A stretch of DNA of 64,000 nucleotides from an uncultured Acidimicrobiales bacterium (lineage in GTDB: Bacteria > Actinomycetota > Acidimicrobiia > Acidimicrobiales > Aldehydirespiratoraceae): positions 1-64,000 of the forward strand of contig CAJQPN010000029.1 of the NCBI GenBank assembly GCA_905480195.1, in the 5' to 3' direction. The notes below the pieces were generated by a model that ran no database searches, was not told the DNA's origin, and saw only the letters and a list, made by a program, of their open reading frames with translations. Both the position numbers and the translations under genes were made by a program. The first letter of the stretch is position 1, and each line of letters starts with the position of its first letter. Shown here one piece after another: positions 17,466-26,174 of this stretch.

Positions 17466-17484
17466 CTTCCCACAATACGGGAAG
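17466..17484. promoter_or_regulatory. Palindromic operator candidate upstream of iclR-mttB operon
   Basis: CTTCCCACAATACGGGAAG has perfect 6-base arms (CTTCCC/GGGAAG) around a 7-base centre. It sits 3 bases upstream of a -35-like TTGAGA. On the opposite strand it contains the core CGTATTGTGG, one base different from CGCATTGTGG in the dyad at 42001-42018 ahead of the corrinoid operon. IclR-family proteins often bind GGAA/TTCC-bearing palindromes and autoregulate, so IclR from 17526 is the obvious ligand (inference). Confidence 0.55.
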
Positions 17485-17487
17485 ATC

Positions 17488-17516
17488 TTGAGACGTTTCC
17501 CGCAGGGCGGTACTCT
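17488..17516 (+). promoter_or_regulatory. Putative promoter of the iclR-mttB-Rieske-DMGDH-DddP operon
   Basis: TTGAGA (17488-17493) and TACTCT (17511-17516) are separated by 17 bases, a good sigma-70-type arrangement. Transcription would begin around 17523, only a few bases before the ATG at 17526, so the message would be nearly leaderless, as is common in actinobacteria. A second dyad, CGGGAA (17478-17483) with TTCCCG (17497-17502), spans the -35 element, so a bound repressor could block polymerase directly. Confidence 0.4.
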
Positions 17517-17525
17517 CGTCGGTGG

Positions 17526-18308
17526 ATGGGAACGGTTCAAAGTGTCGATCGAGCACTCTTGCTGCTGACCGAGATCGGCCGCGAGCCGGGTGGGCTCGTC
17601 GACCTCTCGCAGCGAGTGAATCTTGCCACCAGCACGACCGGCCGACTCCTCGGCACCCTCGAGACGGCGGGAGCAATCGTTCGCGACAACGCGAGCTCCT
17701 ATCACATCGGTCCCCTCGTTCACTCCATGGTTTCGGCACCCGAACCCACCGTCAGCCTCGAGGCGATCGCGCATCCGCACCTCGTCGAATTGAGCGAGTT
17801 CCTGGACGAGGCCGCCTGCCTCGCCATCGCATCCGGCGACGACACCATCACCGTCGACCAGGTCGATGCCCCCAAGCCGATCCAGGCGGAGAACTGGACC
17901 GGCACCCGCGTGCCGATGCATGCCGGCGGTGCCGGCGCAGTCGTGATGGCGACCTGGGATGATCACGATGTCGAGCGGTACCTCGGTGGCGATCTCATCA
18001 TGTGTTCGGCCAACACCGTGACCGACCCCGATGAGCTCTGGGCCCGTATTCGTCACGCCCGTGCACGAGGGGTGATGTGGAGCCACGGGGAGTACGTCGA
18101 CGGGTTGTCGTCGTGCTCTGCTGCGGTCATCGACGGCACCGGCCGCGCACTCGGCGCGCTCTACGTGTACGGGCCGTCGTTTCGCTACCCGGCCGACGGG
18201 GACGCCGACCGAATCGCAGCGGTCGTGCTCAACCGAGCAGAGCGCATCTCGGCCGAGCTCGGTTGGAGCCGAGGACGATCGGGCGAGATGACGGGCCGAT
18301 CGTCATGA
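17526..18308 (+). CDS. IclR family transcriptional regulator
   Basis: This 260-residue protein has an N-terminal winged helix-turn-helix (SVDRALLLLTEIG, then DLSQRVNLATSTTGRLLGTL) and a C-terminal IclR effector domain (LEAIAHPHLVELSEFLDEAACL, quoted in part, then AGGAGAVVMATW). The ATG at 17526 is close to the deduced transcription start. Its stop overlaps the start of the methyltransferase gene (ATGA), so it is the first gene of the osmolyte operon and almost certainly its regulator. The effector is probably a methylated amine, a sulfonium compound or a breakdown product, by analogy with other catabolic IclR proteins. Confidence 0.9.
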   Translation: MGTVQSVDRALLLLTEIGREPGGLVDLSQRVNLATSTTGRLLGTLETAGAIVRDNASSYHIGPLVHSMVSAPEPTVSLEAIAHPHLVELSEFLDEAACLAIASGDDTITVDQVDAPKPIQAENWTGTRVPMHAGGAGAVVMATWDDHDVERYLGGDLIMCSANTVTDPDELWARIRHARARGVMWSHGEYVDGLSSCSAAVIDGTGRALGALYVYGPSFRYPADGDADRIAAVVLNRAERISAELGWSRGRSGEMTGRSS

Positions 18309-19867
18309 CCGTGCCCGAGCCGTCGAACGACACCGTTGCGCCCCGGCGGCGCCGCAGCGGCCGCCGAGAGCGGTCGACCGGTCCAAGTGCGCCACCCCAG
18401 CGACCGTGGCAGTTGTACCGACGGACGTTCGAGCCGACCGCGATCGTCAGTGAGGACGAGCTCGAGGCCATCCACCTCGCATCGCTCGAGGTCCTGCGCG
18501 ACACCGGTATGGACTTCTTGCATCCGCACGCACTGACGCTGTGGGCTCGGGCGGGGGCGAGCGTCGACGGTGAGCGAGTCCGCTTCGACCCGGAACTCAT
18601 CGCCGATCTGGTCTCCTCGGTGCCCTCGGAGTTCACGATGCACGCCCCCGACCCTCGTTACGACTTCCGGGTCGGTGGCGACAACGTGGTCTTCACGTCC
18701 GTGGCCAGCGCGCCCAACTACGCCGATCGCGTCGGTGGACGCCGCACCGGCAACCGTGAGGACTTCCGCACCCTCCTCAAGCTGTGCCAGCAGCTCAACA
18801 TCATTCAAAGTCATGGTGGGTACCCGGTCGAACCGGTCGACCTCCACGCCTCGATCAGACATCTCGAAGCCACCCGGGACATCCTCACGCTGGCGCCCAA
18901 GGCCGTGAACGTGTACTCACTCGGCGCCCAGCGCAACATCGACTGTCTCGAGATGGTGCGAATCGTCCGAGGTCTGACCGACGACGAGATCGATACCCAT
19001 CCCATCGTCCACTCGGTCATCAACGTCAGTTCGCCGTTGCGCCTCGACGTCCCGATGCTCGAAGGCATCATCCAGTACTCCGCCCGTAACCAGCCGATCA
19101 TCCTCACACCGTTCACGTTGGCTGGCGCAATGGCGCCGGTGACAGTGGCCGGTGCTGTCGTGCAACAAAACGCCGAGGCGCTCGCTGGGATCGCGTTCAC
19201 CCAGCTCATCCGTCGCGGCTCGCCGGTCATGTACGGCGGCTTCACGAGCAATGTCGACATGCAGTCGGGCGCGCCTGCGTTCGGCACTCCTGAGTTCATG
19301 CAGTCGGCGATGCTGGGCGGTCAGCTCGCCCGCCGCTACGGATTTCCGTACCGCAGCTCCAACGTCTGCGCTGCGAACGCCATCGACACCCAGGCTGGCT
19401 ACGAGAGCGTCTTCTCCCTGTGGGGTGCGATCATGGGCGGCGCCAACCTCGTCTTCCACGGTGCTGGCTGGATGGAAGGTGGCCTCCATTCGAGTCCCGA
19501 GAAGATGGTGATCGATGCCGATCTTCTCCAGATGGTTGGCACCTTCCTCGAACCGATCGTGGTCGACGAGGCGACCCTCGCCGTCGATGCCATCGCCGAA
19601 GTTGGCCCCGGAGGCCATCATTTCGGCACCCAGCACACGCAGGACCGGTATCGGGACGCCTTCTACAAGCCGATGATCTCCGACTGGCGCAACTTCGAGA
19701 CCTGGGACGAGGCCGGGCGACCGACGTCGTATGACCATGCCGAACGTCGGGTCGAAGAATTGTTGGCCGCCTACGAGCAGCCACCCATGGACGACGCAAT
19801 CCGGGCCGAGCTCGACGACTATGTCGACCGTCGCATCGCCGAGGGCGGCGTTGCGACCGACTTCTAG
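18305..19867 (+). CDS. Trimethylamine methyltransferase (MttB) family protein, non-pyrrolysine, copy 1
   Basis: This 520-residue MttB superfamily protein (TIM-barrel corrinoid methyltransferase) has family segments such as VSSPLRLD, TPFTLAGAMAPVTVAGA and GGANLVFHGAGW. There is no in-frame TAG, so it belongs to the non-pyrrolysine branch, whose members demethylate glycine betaine, proline betaine, carnitine and other quaternary amines. Residues 14-23 form a basic tail (RRRRSGRRER). The ATG at 18305 overlaps the iclR stop. No corrinoid protein lies next to it; the partner is probably the one at 41216-41911. It could act on glycine betaine or a related osmolyte; the substrate is not certain. Confidence 0.9.
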   Translation: MTVPEPSNDTVAPRRRRSGRRERSTGPSAPPQRPWQLYRRTFEPTAIVSEDELEAIHLASLEVLRDTGMDFLHPHALTLWARAGASVDGERVRFDPELIADLVSSVPSEFTMHAPDPRYDFRVGGDNVVFTSVASAPNYADRVGGRRTGNREDFRTLLKLCQQLNIIQSHGGYPVEPVDLHASIRHLEATRDILTLAPKAVNVYSLGAQRNIDCLEMVRIVRGLTDDEIDTHPIVHSVINVSSPLRLDVPMLEGIIQYSARNQPIILTPFTLAGAMAPVTVAGAVVQQNAEALAGIAFTQLIRRGSPVMYGGFTSNVDMQSGAPAFGTPEFMQSAMLGGQLARRYGFPYRSSNVCAANAIDTQAGYESVFSLWGAIMGGANLVFHGAGWMEGGLHSSPEKMVIDADLLQMVGTFLEPIVVDEATLAVDAIAEVGPGGHHFGTQHTQDRYRDAFYKPMISDWRNFETWDEAGRPTSYDHAERRVEELLAAYEQPPMDDAIRAELDDYVDRRIAEGGVATDF

Positions 19868-19876
19868 GAGACAACG

Positions 19877-21139
19877 GTGGTGAACATTCCCGTAACGCCT
19901 GACCTGACCGACTGGACCGACGAGGCCGCCTGGCACGGCACGAGGGAACCGCTGCGCCGGTCAACTGGCCTCGCTCCGTCGGCCTACGTCGACGACCGTT
20001 TCTTTGCGCTCGAGCAGCAACTCGTGTTCGGGCGGGCATGGGTCACGGTCGGTCTCGCTGCAGAGGTCGCCAAGCCCGGGCCGATGCTGGTCCGCCAAGT
20101 TGGTCAGAAATCGATTCTGATCACCCGAGGCGACGATGGCGAGCTCCGCGGGTTCTTCAACTCGTGTCGCCATCGGGGTACCGAGCTCGCCGCCGACGAC
20201 TGCGAGATCGCTGGCACGATCCGTTGTCCCTACCACCGTTGGGGCTATTCCACCAACGGCTCGCTCGTCGCCACGCCCTTCTTCGACGAGGTGCCGCGCG
20301 ACGAGTTCGAACGTGCCGACTTTGGTCTCGTGCCGGTGCGGATCGCCACCTGGGGCCCCTTGCTGTTTGCCTGCCTCGACGACGACACGCCACCACTCGA
20401 CGATTGGCTCGGCGATCTGCCCGAGCGCATGGCTGGTTACGGCTTCGAGAAGTGGCGCATCGAGGAAACCGCCGTCTTCGACATCGCCGCTAACTGGAAG
20501 CTCATCAGCGAGAACTTTCAGGAGTACTACCACCTCACATGGGTGCATCCTGAGCTCGCCAAGGTCAGTCGGGTCAAGGACCACTACCGCTATCAGGGCC
20601 CCGGGATGTACTGCGGCCAGACAACCACACCGGTGTCGGGTGACGACCGCGACGACTGGCTCGTGCTTCCTGCTGCCGAGGGACTGGACGACTCCGACGC
20701 CACCAGTGGTCGTCATATCGCCCTCTATCCGAACGTCATCTTCTCGGTCCTACCGAACCACGTGTTCGTGATGCGACTCGACCCGGTCGCCCCTGGGCTC
20801 ACTCGAGAGACATGCACGTTCTTGTTGCCGCCGTCGACACCGGACTTGACCGGCGGCGAACTCGACGCCACACGAGCGTTCTGGCTCGACGTCAACAACG
20901 AAGACATCGACATCTGTCAGCGTGGCCAACGCGGCCTTGCCCGCGGCAACATTCCCGCCGGCCCACTCGCACCCCGTTTCGAGGAGCCGCTCCATCGGTT
21001 CCACAACATGCTCGCCGACTGCATGACTGCCGACTCCCTCGCCGGAATCGCTGTGCCCGCCGGCGATGACGGTTCCGACGCATCGCGCCTCGGTACCGGC
21101 CCCAACCCCACCCCACCCGCCATCGAGCAGTGCTCGTGA
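19877..21139 (+). CDS. Rieske non-heme iron oxygenase, GbcA/choline monooxygenase-like
   Basis: This oxygenase alpha subunit of about 420 residues has the Rieske ligands C97-x-H99 and C117-x2-H120 (SCRHRGTEL...CPYHRWGY). The mononuclear iron site includes H219 and H224 in YYHLTWVHPEL and a downstream Asp in VNNEDIDICQ. The general layout resembles GbcA (glycine betaine monooxygenase), CntA and choline monooxygenase, which cleave C-N bonds of quaternary amines. GTG codons at 19877 and 19880 both follow AGGAG. No reductase partner (GbcB-like) is present in the window. Being followed by a dimethylglycine-dehydrogenase-like gene, it fits stepwise N-demethylation. Confidence 0.9.
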   Translation: MVNIPVTPDLTDWTDEAAWHGTREPLRRSTGLAPSAYVDDRFFALEQQLVFGRAWVTVGLAAEVAKPGPMLVRQVGQKSILITRGDDGELRGFFNSCRHRGTELAADDCEIAGTIRCPYHRWGYSTNGSLVATPFFDEVPRDEFERADFGLVPVRIATWGPLLFACLDDDTPPLDDWLGDLPERMAGYGFEKWRIEETAVFDIAANWKLISENFQEYYHLTWVHPELAKVSRVKDHYRYQGPGMYCGQTTTPVSGDDRDDWLVLPAAEGLDDSDATSGRHIALYPNVIFSVLPNHVFVMRLDPVAPGLTRETCTFLLPPSTPDLTGGELDATRAFWLDVNNEDIDICQRGQRGLARGNIPAGPLAPRFEEPLHRFHNMLADCMTADSLAGIAVPAGDDGSDASRLGTGPNPTPPAIEQCS

Positions 21140-21149
21140 AGGTCCTCTC

Positions 21150-23687
21150 ATGAAAAACAACACCCAGGTCGTGGTTGTCGGCGGCGGTGTCGTCGGCGCC
21201 TCGGTTCTCTACCACCTCGCCAAAGGCGGCTGGACCGACGCTGTTCTGCTGGAGCGGGCCGAGTACACCGCTGGTTCCACCTGGCACTCAGCCGGCGGCA
21301 TGCACACCCTCAACGGCGATCCCAACGTCGCCAAGCTGCAGCAATACACGATCGAGCTTTACAACGAGATCCAGAAGGAATCGGGTATCGACGCCTCGAT
21401 GCACATCACGGGTGGTGTCGCTCTGGCCGACACACCGGAACGCATGGACTGGCTGCGAATGACCCACGCCCGTGGCCGCTACCTCGGCATGGAAACCGAG
21501 CTGATCTCGACGAAGGAAGCCAAGGAGCTCTTGCCGATCCTTGACGAGCAGTACTTCGTCGGCGCCATGTGGGACGCCCACGAGGGTCATCTCGACCCAT
21601 CGCAGATCACCCACGGCTATCTGGAATGCAGCCGCAAAATGGGTGCCGAAACCTATCGCCACACCTGGGTCCGCAACATCAATCGCACTGCTGACGGAGG
21701 CTGGGAACTCGTCCTCTACGACACCACCAACGACGAGGACAAAGGCGTGATCCGCTGCGAGCACGTCGTCAACGCCGGTGGACTGTGGGCCCGTGAAGTC
21801 GGCCGTATGGTCGGCCTCGAGCTGCCGCTCCTCGCCATGGAGCACATGTACCTGCTGACCGAGGAGATCCCTGAGGTCGTCCAGTACAACGAGAAGCACG
21901 GCAAGGAGATCATCCACGCAGTCGACTTCGGTGGCGAGATCTACATGCGCCAAGAGGGTAACGGTCTCCTGATGGGTACCTATGAGCGCAACGGCAAGCC
22001 GTGGTCGACCAGACAGACTCCATGGGATTTCGGAGCCCGCCTGCTCACGCCCGACCTCGAACGCATCGCCGAGTCACTCGAGACCGGCTTCAAACACTTC
22101 CCGATCTTCGCCGAGGCCGGGATCAAGCAGGTCATCAACGGTCCGTTCACCTTCGCCCCTGACGGCAACCCGCTGATCGGCCCGGTCCGCGGGCTGCCCG
22201 GCTTCTGGTCAGCGTGCGCAGTCATGGCCGGCCTGTCGCAGTCCGGCGGTGTCGGCCTGTCGGTGGCCAACTGGATGATCGAGGGAGATCCCGGTGCCGA
22301 CGTTTGGGGCATGGACATCGCCCGCTACGGCGACTTCGCCACGATGGCCTACACCAACGAGAAAGTGCGCGAGAACTACTCCCGCCGGTTCCGGATCACC
22401 TTCCCCAACGAGTTCCTGCCGATGGGTCGCAACGTGCAGACCTCACCGATCTACGACCGCCTCGTCAGTCAGAACGCAGTGTTCGGCGACGGTTACGGCC
22501 TGGAAGCGGCCCTGTGGTTCCAGGAAGATGGCGAGACGCCGGTCGAGGAAGTCACGTTTGGCCGCTCGAACGCCTGGGATCAGGTGCGCAACGAGACGCT
22601 CGCCGTTCGCAAAAGCGTGGGCCTCTTCGAGACCACCGGGTTCTCAAAGTTCCGGTTCACCGGACCGGGTGCTCGTCAGTATCTCGACCGGGTCCTCGCC
22701 GGTCGCATCCCGAACCCAGGTCGAATGGCGCTCACGCCCATGACCAACCACGACGGCAACCTGATCGGCGACCTGACCGTCGCCACCCTGGGCGCGGCGC
22801 TCGGCGAGGCCGAAGGACCCGAGTCGACCGTGACCGGCGGCGCGACCGGCAACACACGAGAACACGAAGAGTTCATTCTCTTCGGGTCCGGTGCCGCCGA
22901 GCGCTACTACGAACGGTGGTTCGACACCAACCTGCCCCGCGACGGGTCGGTTCGTTACGAGACACTCGGCTTCGAGATCTGCGGTCTCTCGATCTGCGGG
23001 CCCAACGCGCGAGCCGTCCTCGAGAAGGTCACCGCGACCGACGTGAGCCAGAACGGCATGCGCTTCATGGCGTTCACGGAGATGAACATCGGTCTTGCTC
23101 CTGTGTGGTGTGGTCGCGTGACGTTCACCGGAGATCTCGGGTACGAGTTCTGGATGCCGGCGCGTTACCAGCGATACGTCTACGAGGTGTTGGTCGAAGC
23201 AGGCGAAGAGTTCGGAATGCAGTTGTTCGGTCTTCACGCACTGAACTCGCTGCGACTCGAAAAGAGCTTCGGTGGCTGGGCCCGCGAGTACCGCCCGATC
23301 TACGACCCGTACGAGGCCAACCTCGGCCGTTTCATCCGCATGGAGAAGGACTTCATCGGCCGCGACGCACTGGCTGCGAAGTATGCCGACGATGGTCCGG
23401 GCAGCGCGCGCGCACTCACGACGTTCACGGTCGAGAGCGATTCGGGTCGCGATGGATGCGACGTGATCGGCGATGAGCCGATCTGGCACGATGGCGACGT
23501 GGTTGGCTGGGTCACGTCGGGGGGTTACGCCCACCACAGCGAAACGTCGGTGGCCATGGGTTATGTGCCGGCTGCGCTGGCCGCGTCCGATGGCTTGTGG
23601 GAGATCGAGGTCGTCGGCATCAAGCGGTCCGCACGCCGCGTCGACGGGTGCATCTGGGATCGTGACGCCGAACGGATGCGGGGCTAG
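21150..23687 (+). CDS. Dimethylglycine/sarcosine dehydrogenase-like FAD-folate protein
   Basis: This 845-residue two-part protein has an N-terminal DAO/FAD domain with GGGVVG at residues 11-16 and GSTWHSAGG, whose His46 matches the covalent FAD site of dimethylglycine dehydrogenase. A C-terminal GCV_T/aminomethyltransferase domain (about residues 430-845) binds tetrahydrofolate. It would oxidise an N-methyl group and pass the one-carbon unit to folate. It lies 10 bases after the Rieske gene and 4 bases before the M24 gene. Relatives include sarcosine dehydrogenases and DMSP demethylase (which has only the GCV_T part), so the substrate is best called a methylated amine. Confidence 0.92.
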   Translation: MKNNTQVVVVGGGVVGASVLYHLAKGGWTDAVLLERAEYTAGSTWHSAGGMHTLNGDPNVAKLQQYTIELYNEIQKESGIDASMHITGGVALADTPERMDWLRMTHARGRYLGMETELISTKEAKELLPILDEQYFVGAMWDAHEGHLDPSQITHGYLECSRKMGAETYRHTWVRNINRTADGGWELVLYDTTNDEDKGVIRCEHVVNAGGLWAREVGRMVGLELPLLAMEHMYLLTEEIPEVVQYNEKHGKEIIHAVDFGGEIYMRQEGNGLLMGTYERNGKPWSTRQTPWDFGARLLTPDLERIAESLETGFKHFPIFAEAGIKQVINGPFTFAPDGNPLIGPVRGLPGFWSACAVMAGLSQSGGVGLSVANWMIEGDPGADVWGMDIARYGDFATMAYTNEKVRENYSRRFRITFPNEFLPMGRNVQTSPIYDRLVSQNAVFGDGYGLEAALWFQEDGETPVEEVTFGRSNAWDQVRNETLAVRKSVGLFETTGFSKFRFTGPGARQYLDRVLAGRIPNPGRMALTPMTNHDGNLIGDLTVATLGAALGEAEGPESTVTGGATGNTREHEEFILFGSGAAERYYERWFDTNLPRDGSVRYETLGFEICGLSICGPNARAVLEKVTATDVSQNGMRFMAFTEMNIGLAPVWCGRVTFTGDLGYEFWMPARYQRYVYEVLVEAGEEFGMQLFGLHALNSLRLEKSFGGWAREYRPIYDPYEANLGRFIRMEKDFIGRDALAAKYADDGPGSARALTTFTVESDSGRDGCDVIGDEPIWHDGDVVGWVTSGGYAHHSETSVAMGYVPAALAASDGLWEIEVVGIKRSARRVDGCIWDRDAERMRG

Positions 23688-23691
23688 CGAT

Positions 23692-25002
23692 ATGGGTGGC
23701 CGGATCCGCAGGTCGGTTCAGGAGGCGCTCGATGGAACGCCTGAGATGGCGCGCGCAGCGGGCGAGCTTCACCATCTGAACATCGGGCCCGGTGCGGCAC
23801 TCGAAGCCGAGTGGATCGCAGACGGGCTCGAACTCCCCGACCTTGCCGCGATGCGGCAGTACCGCGTCGACCGCACGGTCGAAACACTGCAGAAGTTCCG
23901 CTGCGACGGTGTGCTCGTCATGGACCCGATGAACATCCGGTACGTCTCCGACACCACCAACATGCAACTGTGGGTAATGCACAACGCCGCTCGTTATGCG
24001 TTCGTGAGCGGTGATGGCGATGTCATCGTGTGGGACTACGAGGGGTGTGAGTTCCTGTCGGGTCACAGTCATGTCGTGACCGAAGCGAGGCCCGCGATCG
24101 GTTCCACCTACTTTCTCGCTGGCAGCCGGTACGAGGAACTTACCCATCGCTGGGCAGCTGACGTGCTCGACGTGATCGGTGACTATTGCGGGCCCAATCC
24201 TCGTGTCGCCGTCGACCAGTGCAGCTATCTCGGCTTCAAGGCGTTGGAAGCGGGTGGTATCTCGATCGCAAACGGTCAGGAGGTCATGGAGGAGGCTCGC
24301 AAGATCAAGGGCCCCGATGAGATCCGTGCCATGCGTTGCTCGGCCCACGCCTGCCAGGCGGCGATGGGCGACATGCGCCGGCGCATGCAGCCTGGGGTAA
24401 CCGAACGCGAGATCTGGGCCAAACTCCACGAAGGCAACATCGCCCGAGGTGGCGAGTGGATCGAGACACAGATCCTTTCGTCCGGACCGCGCACCAACCC
24501 GTGGTTCCAGGAGGCATCGGCCCGTGTCGTTGAGAATGGCGACATCGTCGCCTACGACACCGATCTTGTCGGGGCGTACGGAATGATGATTGACATCTCT
24601 CGTACGTGGGTCTGCGGCGACAAGGGGCCGACGGCGCATCAGCAGAAGCTGTTCTCTATGGCTGAGGAGATGGTGAAGTCGAACGCCGAGTTGCTCACTC
24701 CCGGCCGCAGTTTTCGCGAGCTCACCTTCGACTCGACCATGCCGCCACGCGAGCAGTACCGGCACTACTCGGTGAAGTTCCACGGGGTCGGCCAGTGTGA
24801 CGAGTACCCCGATATTTACCACCCGTGGGCATGGGAGGAGTGGGGCCTCGACGACCATCTCGAGGTCGGCATGGTCCTCACCAGCGAGAGCTACATCGGC
24901 TCGCGCGATGGTGGTGAGGGCGTCAAGCTCGAAGATCAGTATCTCGTCACCGAGAATGGTCCCGAGCTGCTCACGGACTTCCCGGTGAGCCTCGTCGACT
25001 GA
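23692..25002 (+). CDS. dddP: M24 family protein closely resembling the DMSP lyase DddP
   Basis: This 436-residue pita-bread-fold protein matches my recollection of DddP far better than proline peptidases: DPMNIRYVSDTTNMQLW, IKGPDEIRAMRCSAHAC, GGEWIETQILSSGPRTNPWF and HGVGQCDEYP. The metal ligands map as D289, D291, D301, H364, E399 and E414. The reported catalytic pair Tyr366/Asp377 of DddP maps to Y359 and D370 at constant offsets of 6-7 residues. DddP cleaves dimethylsulfoniopropionate to DMS and acrylate in the cytoplasm. It is the last gene of the IclR-led operon. A creatinase- or peptidase-like role on a related betaine cannot be excluded without assays; the gene symbol is provisional. 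Confidence 0.75.
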   Translation: MGGRIRRSVQEALDGTPEMARAAGELHHLNIGPGAALEAEWIADGLELPDLAAMRQYRVDRTVETLQKFRCDGVLVMDPMNIRYVSDTTNMQLWVMHNAARYAFVSGDGDVIVWDYEGCEFLSGHSHVVTEARPAIGSTYFLAGSRYEELTHRWAADVLDVIGDYCGPNPRVAVDQCSYLGFKALEAGGISIANGQEVMEEARKIKGPDEIRAMRCSAHACQAAMGDMRRRMQPGVTEREIWAKLHEGNIARGGEWIETQILSSGPRTNPWFQEASARVVENGDIVAYDTDLVGAYGMMIDISRTWVCGDKGPTAHQQKLFSMAEEMVKSNAELLTPGRSFRELTFDSTMPPREQYRHYSVKFHGVGQCDEYPDIYHPWAWEEWGLDDHLEVGMVLTSESYIGSRDGGEGVKLEDQYLVTENGPELLTDFPVSLVD

Positions 25003-25005
25003 CCA

Positions 25006-25773
25006 TCAGGTACGCGCCGCATCCACGATGCGGCGGGTGACGTTGCGCGGAAGTGAGCGAAGCAGTCGAGACGCACCCTTGTTCAGCACGCCCGGAATCA
25101 CGATCGCCTTACCGGCGGCGGCACCCTCGAGACCTGCGGCGGCGACCGCTTCGGCGGCCTGCCAGACGAAGCTGGGCGCCCGCATGTCGGGGATGCCAGC
25201 TCGCTCGTGGAATTCGGTGCGGGTCAGCCCCGGGCACAGCGCGGTGACTGTTACCTTCTGGCTCTTCAGTTGTGCGTGGAGCGATTCGCTGAAGCTGGTG
25301 ACGAATGCCTTCGTTGCGTTGTAGGTGCCGCTTTGCGGGCCCGGCATGTCGCCGGCGATCGACGACACGTTGAGGATGGTGCCCCCTCCTCGCTCGGCCA
25401 TCGCGCGACCGGCGGCCCGGCTGAGGCGATGGAGTGCAACCACGTTGACCGCCACCGTGAGTTCGTCGTCGGCGTCGGATGTTTCGAGTGTGGGTCCGGC
25501 GAACCCGAGTCCGGCATTGTTCACGAGCAGATCGACCGGTTGCTCGTTGGAGCGGAGCCGATCGGCGACGGTGTCCACTGCAGATGGATCGCTCAAGTCA
25601 GCGGTGAGTATCTCCACGTCGACGGTGAGTTGTTCGGCAATGGCTTCGAGCCGCGCAGTGTCACGGGCAACCACGACCAAGTCGGTGTCGGCCGCTGCGA
25701 GCTGCTGGGCCAATGCGCTGCCGATACCGCTCGATGCGCCGGTGATGAGGGCGCGAGCCCAGTGCTTGGTCAT
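25006..25773 (-). CDS. SDR family NAD(P)-dependent oxidoreductase
   Basis: This 255-residue short-chain dehydrogenase has TGASSGIG, NNAG (LLVNNAGLGFAG), the catalytic Ser in LNVSSIAG and Y-N-A-T-K. The RxxxL spacing after beta-2 (ARDTARLEAIA) suggests NADP(H). It ends with an Arg-rich tail typical of the YqjQ/DltE-like group. The ATG at 25773 is divergent from the SnoaL-like gene by 24 bases. It is convergent with the DddP-like gene, 3 bases apart. The substrate is unknown; a role in lipid ketone reduction is as likely as one in the osmolyte pathway. Confidence 0.9.
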   Translation of the reverse strand: MTKHWARALITGASSGIGSALAQQLAAADTDLVVVARDTARLEAIAEQLTVDVEILTADLSDPSAVDTVADRLRSNEQPVDLLVNNAGLGFAGPTLETSDADDELTVAVNVVALHRLSRAAGRAMAERGGGTILNVSSIAGDMPGPQSGTYNATKAFVTSFSESLHAQLKSQKVTVTALCPGLTRTEFHERAGIPDMRAPSFVWQAAEAVAAAGLEGAAAGKAIVIPGVLNKGASRLLRSLPRNVTRRIVDAART

Positions 25774-25797
25774 GACGGCCAACCTAGATTGTCGACC

Positions 25798-26169
25798 ATG
25801 GTTGTTCCCGATGTTGCGCACCGTTTCCTCACCGCGTTGAACCATGGCGATGTCGAGGCGGCTCGAGCCTGCTACCACCCTGCTGCCGAGATCTGGCATG
25901 ACTTCGACGGGGTGATCCAGACCGTCGATCAGAACATGGCCCTCATGGAGGCGATGGGAAAGCGGGCGTTGCATCGCGAGTACGTCATTCGGCGACTCGA
26001 ACCGATCGAGGGCGGCTATCTCCAGCAGCACACGTTGGAGATCACGACACTCGCTGGCCAAGAACTTGTCGCTGAAGCGCTAGCGGTCGTGCAGGTGGGC
26101 ACCGACGGACTGATCTCGCGTCTCGACGAATGGATCAATCCTGCCCCGCTCGCGCCGCTGTTCGAGTAG
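25798..26169 (+). CDS. SnoaL/NTF2-like small protein
   Basis: This 123-residue protein has the NTF2/SnoaL cone fold pattern: an N-terminal helix (VAHRFLTALNHGDVEAARACYHP) followed by beta strands that include AEIWHDFDGVIQT and LDEWINPAPLAPLF. Such proteins act as ketosteroid-isomerase-like enzymes or lipid-binding proteins. The Asp/His pair in EIWHDF could be functional. It begins 24 bases from the divergent SDR start and is convergent with the PhyH-like gene. No specific substrate can be assigned. Confidence 0.85.
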   Translation: MVVPDVAHRFLTALNHGDVEAARACYHPAAEIWHDFDGVIQTVDQNMALMEAMGKRALHREYVIRRLEPIEGGYLQQHTLEITTLAGQELVAEALAVVQVGTDGLISRLDEWINPAPLAPLFE

Positions 26170-26174
26170 GGCGC

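Noticed and set aside
18305-19867. Pyrrolysine-type MttB
   Set aside because: Neither MttB copy has an in-frame TAG, and no pyl genes are present; both are full-length non-pyrrolysine forms.
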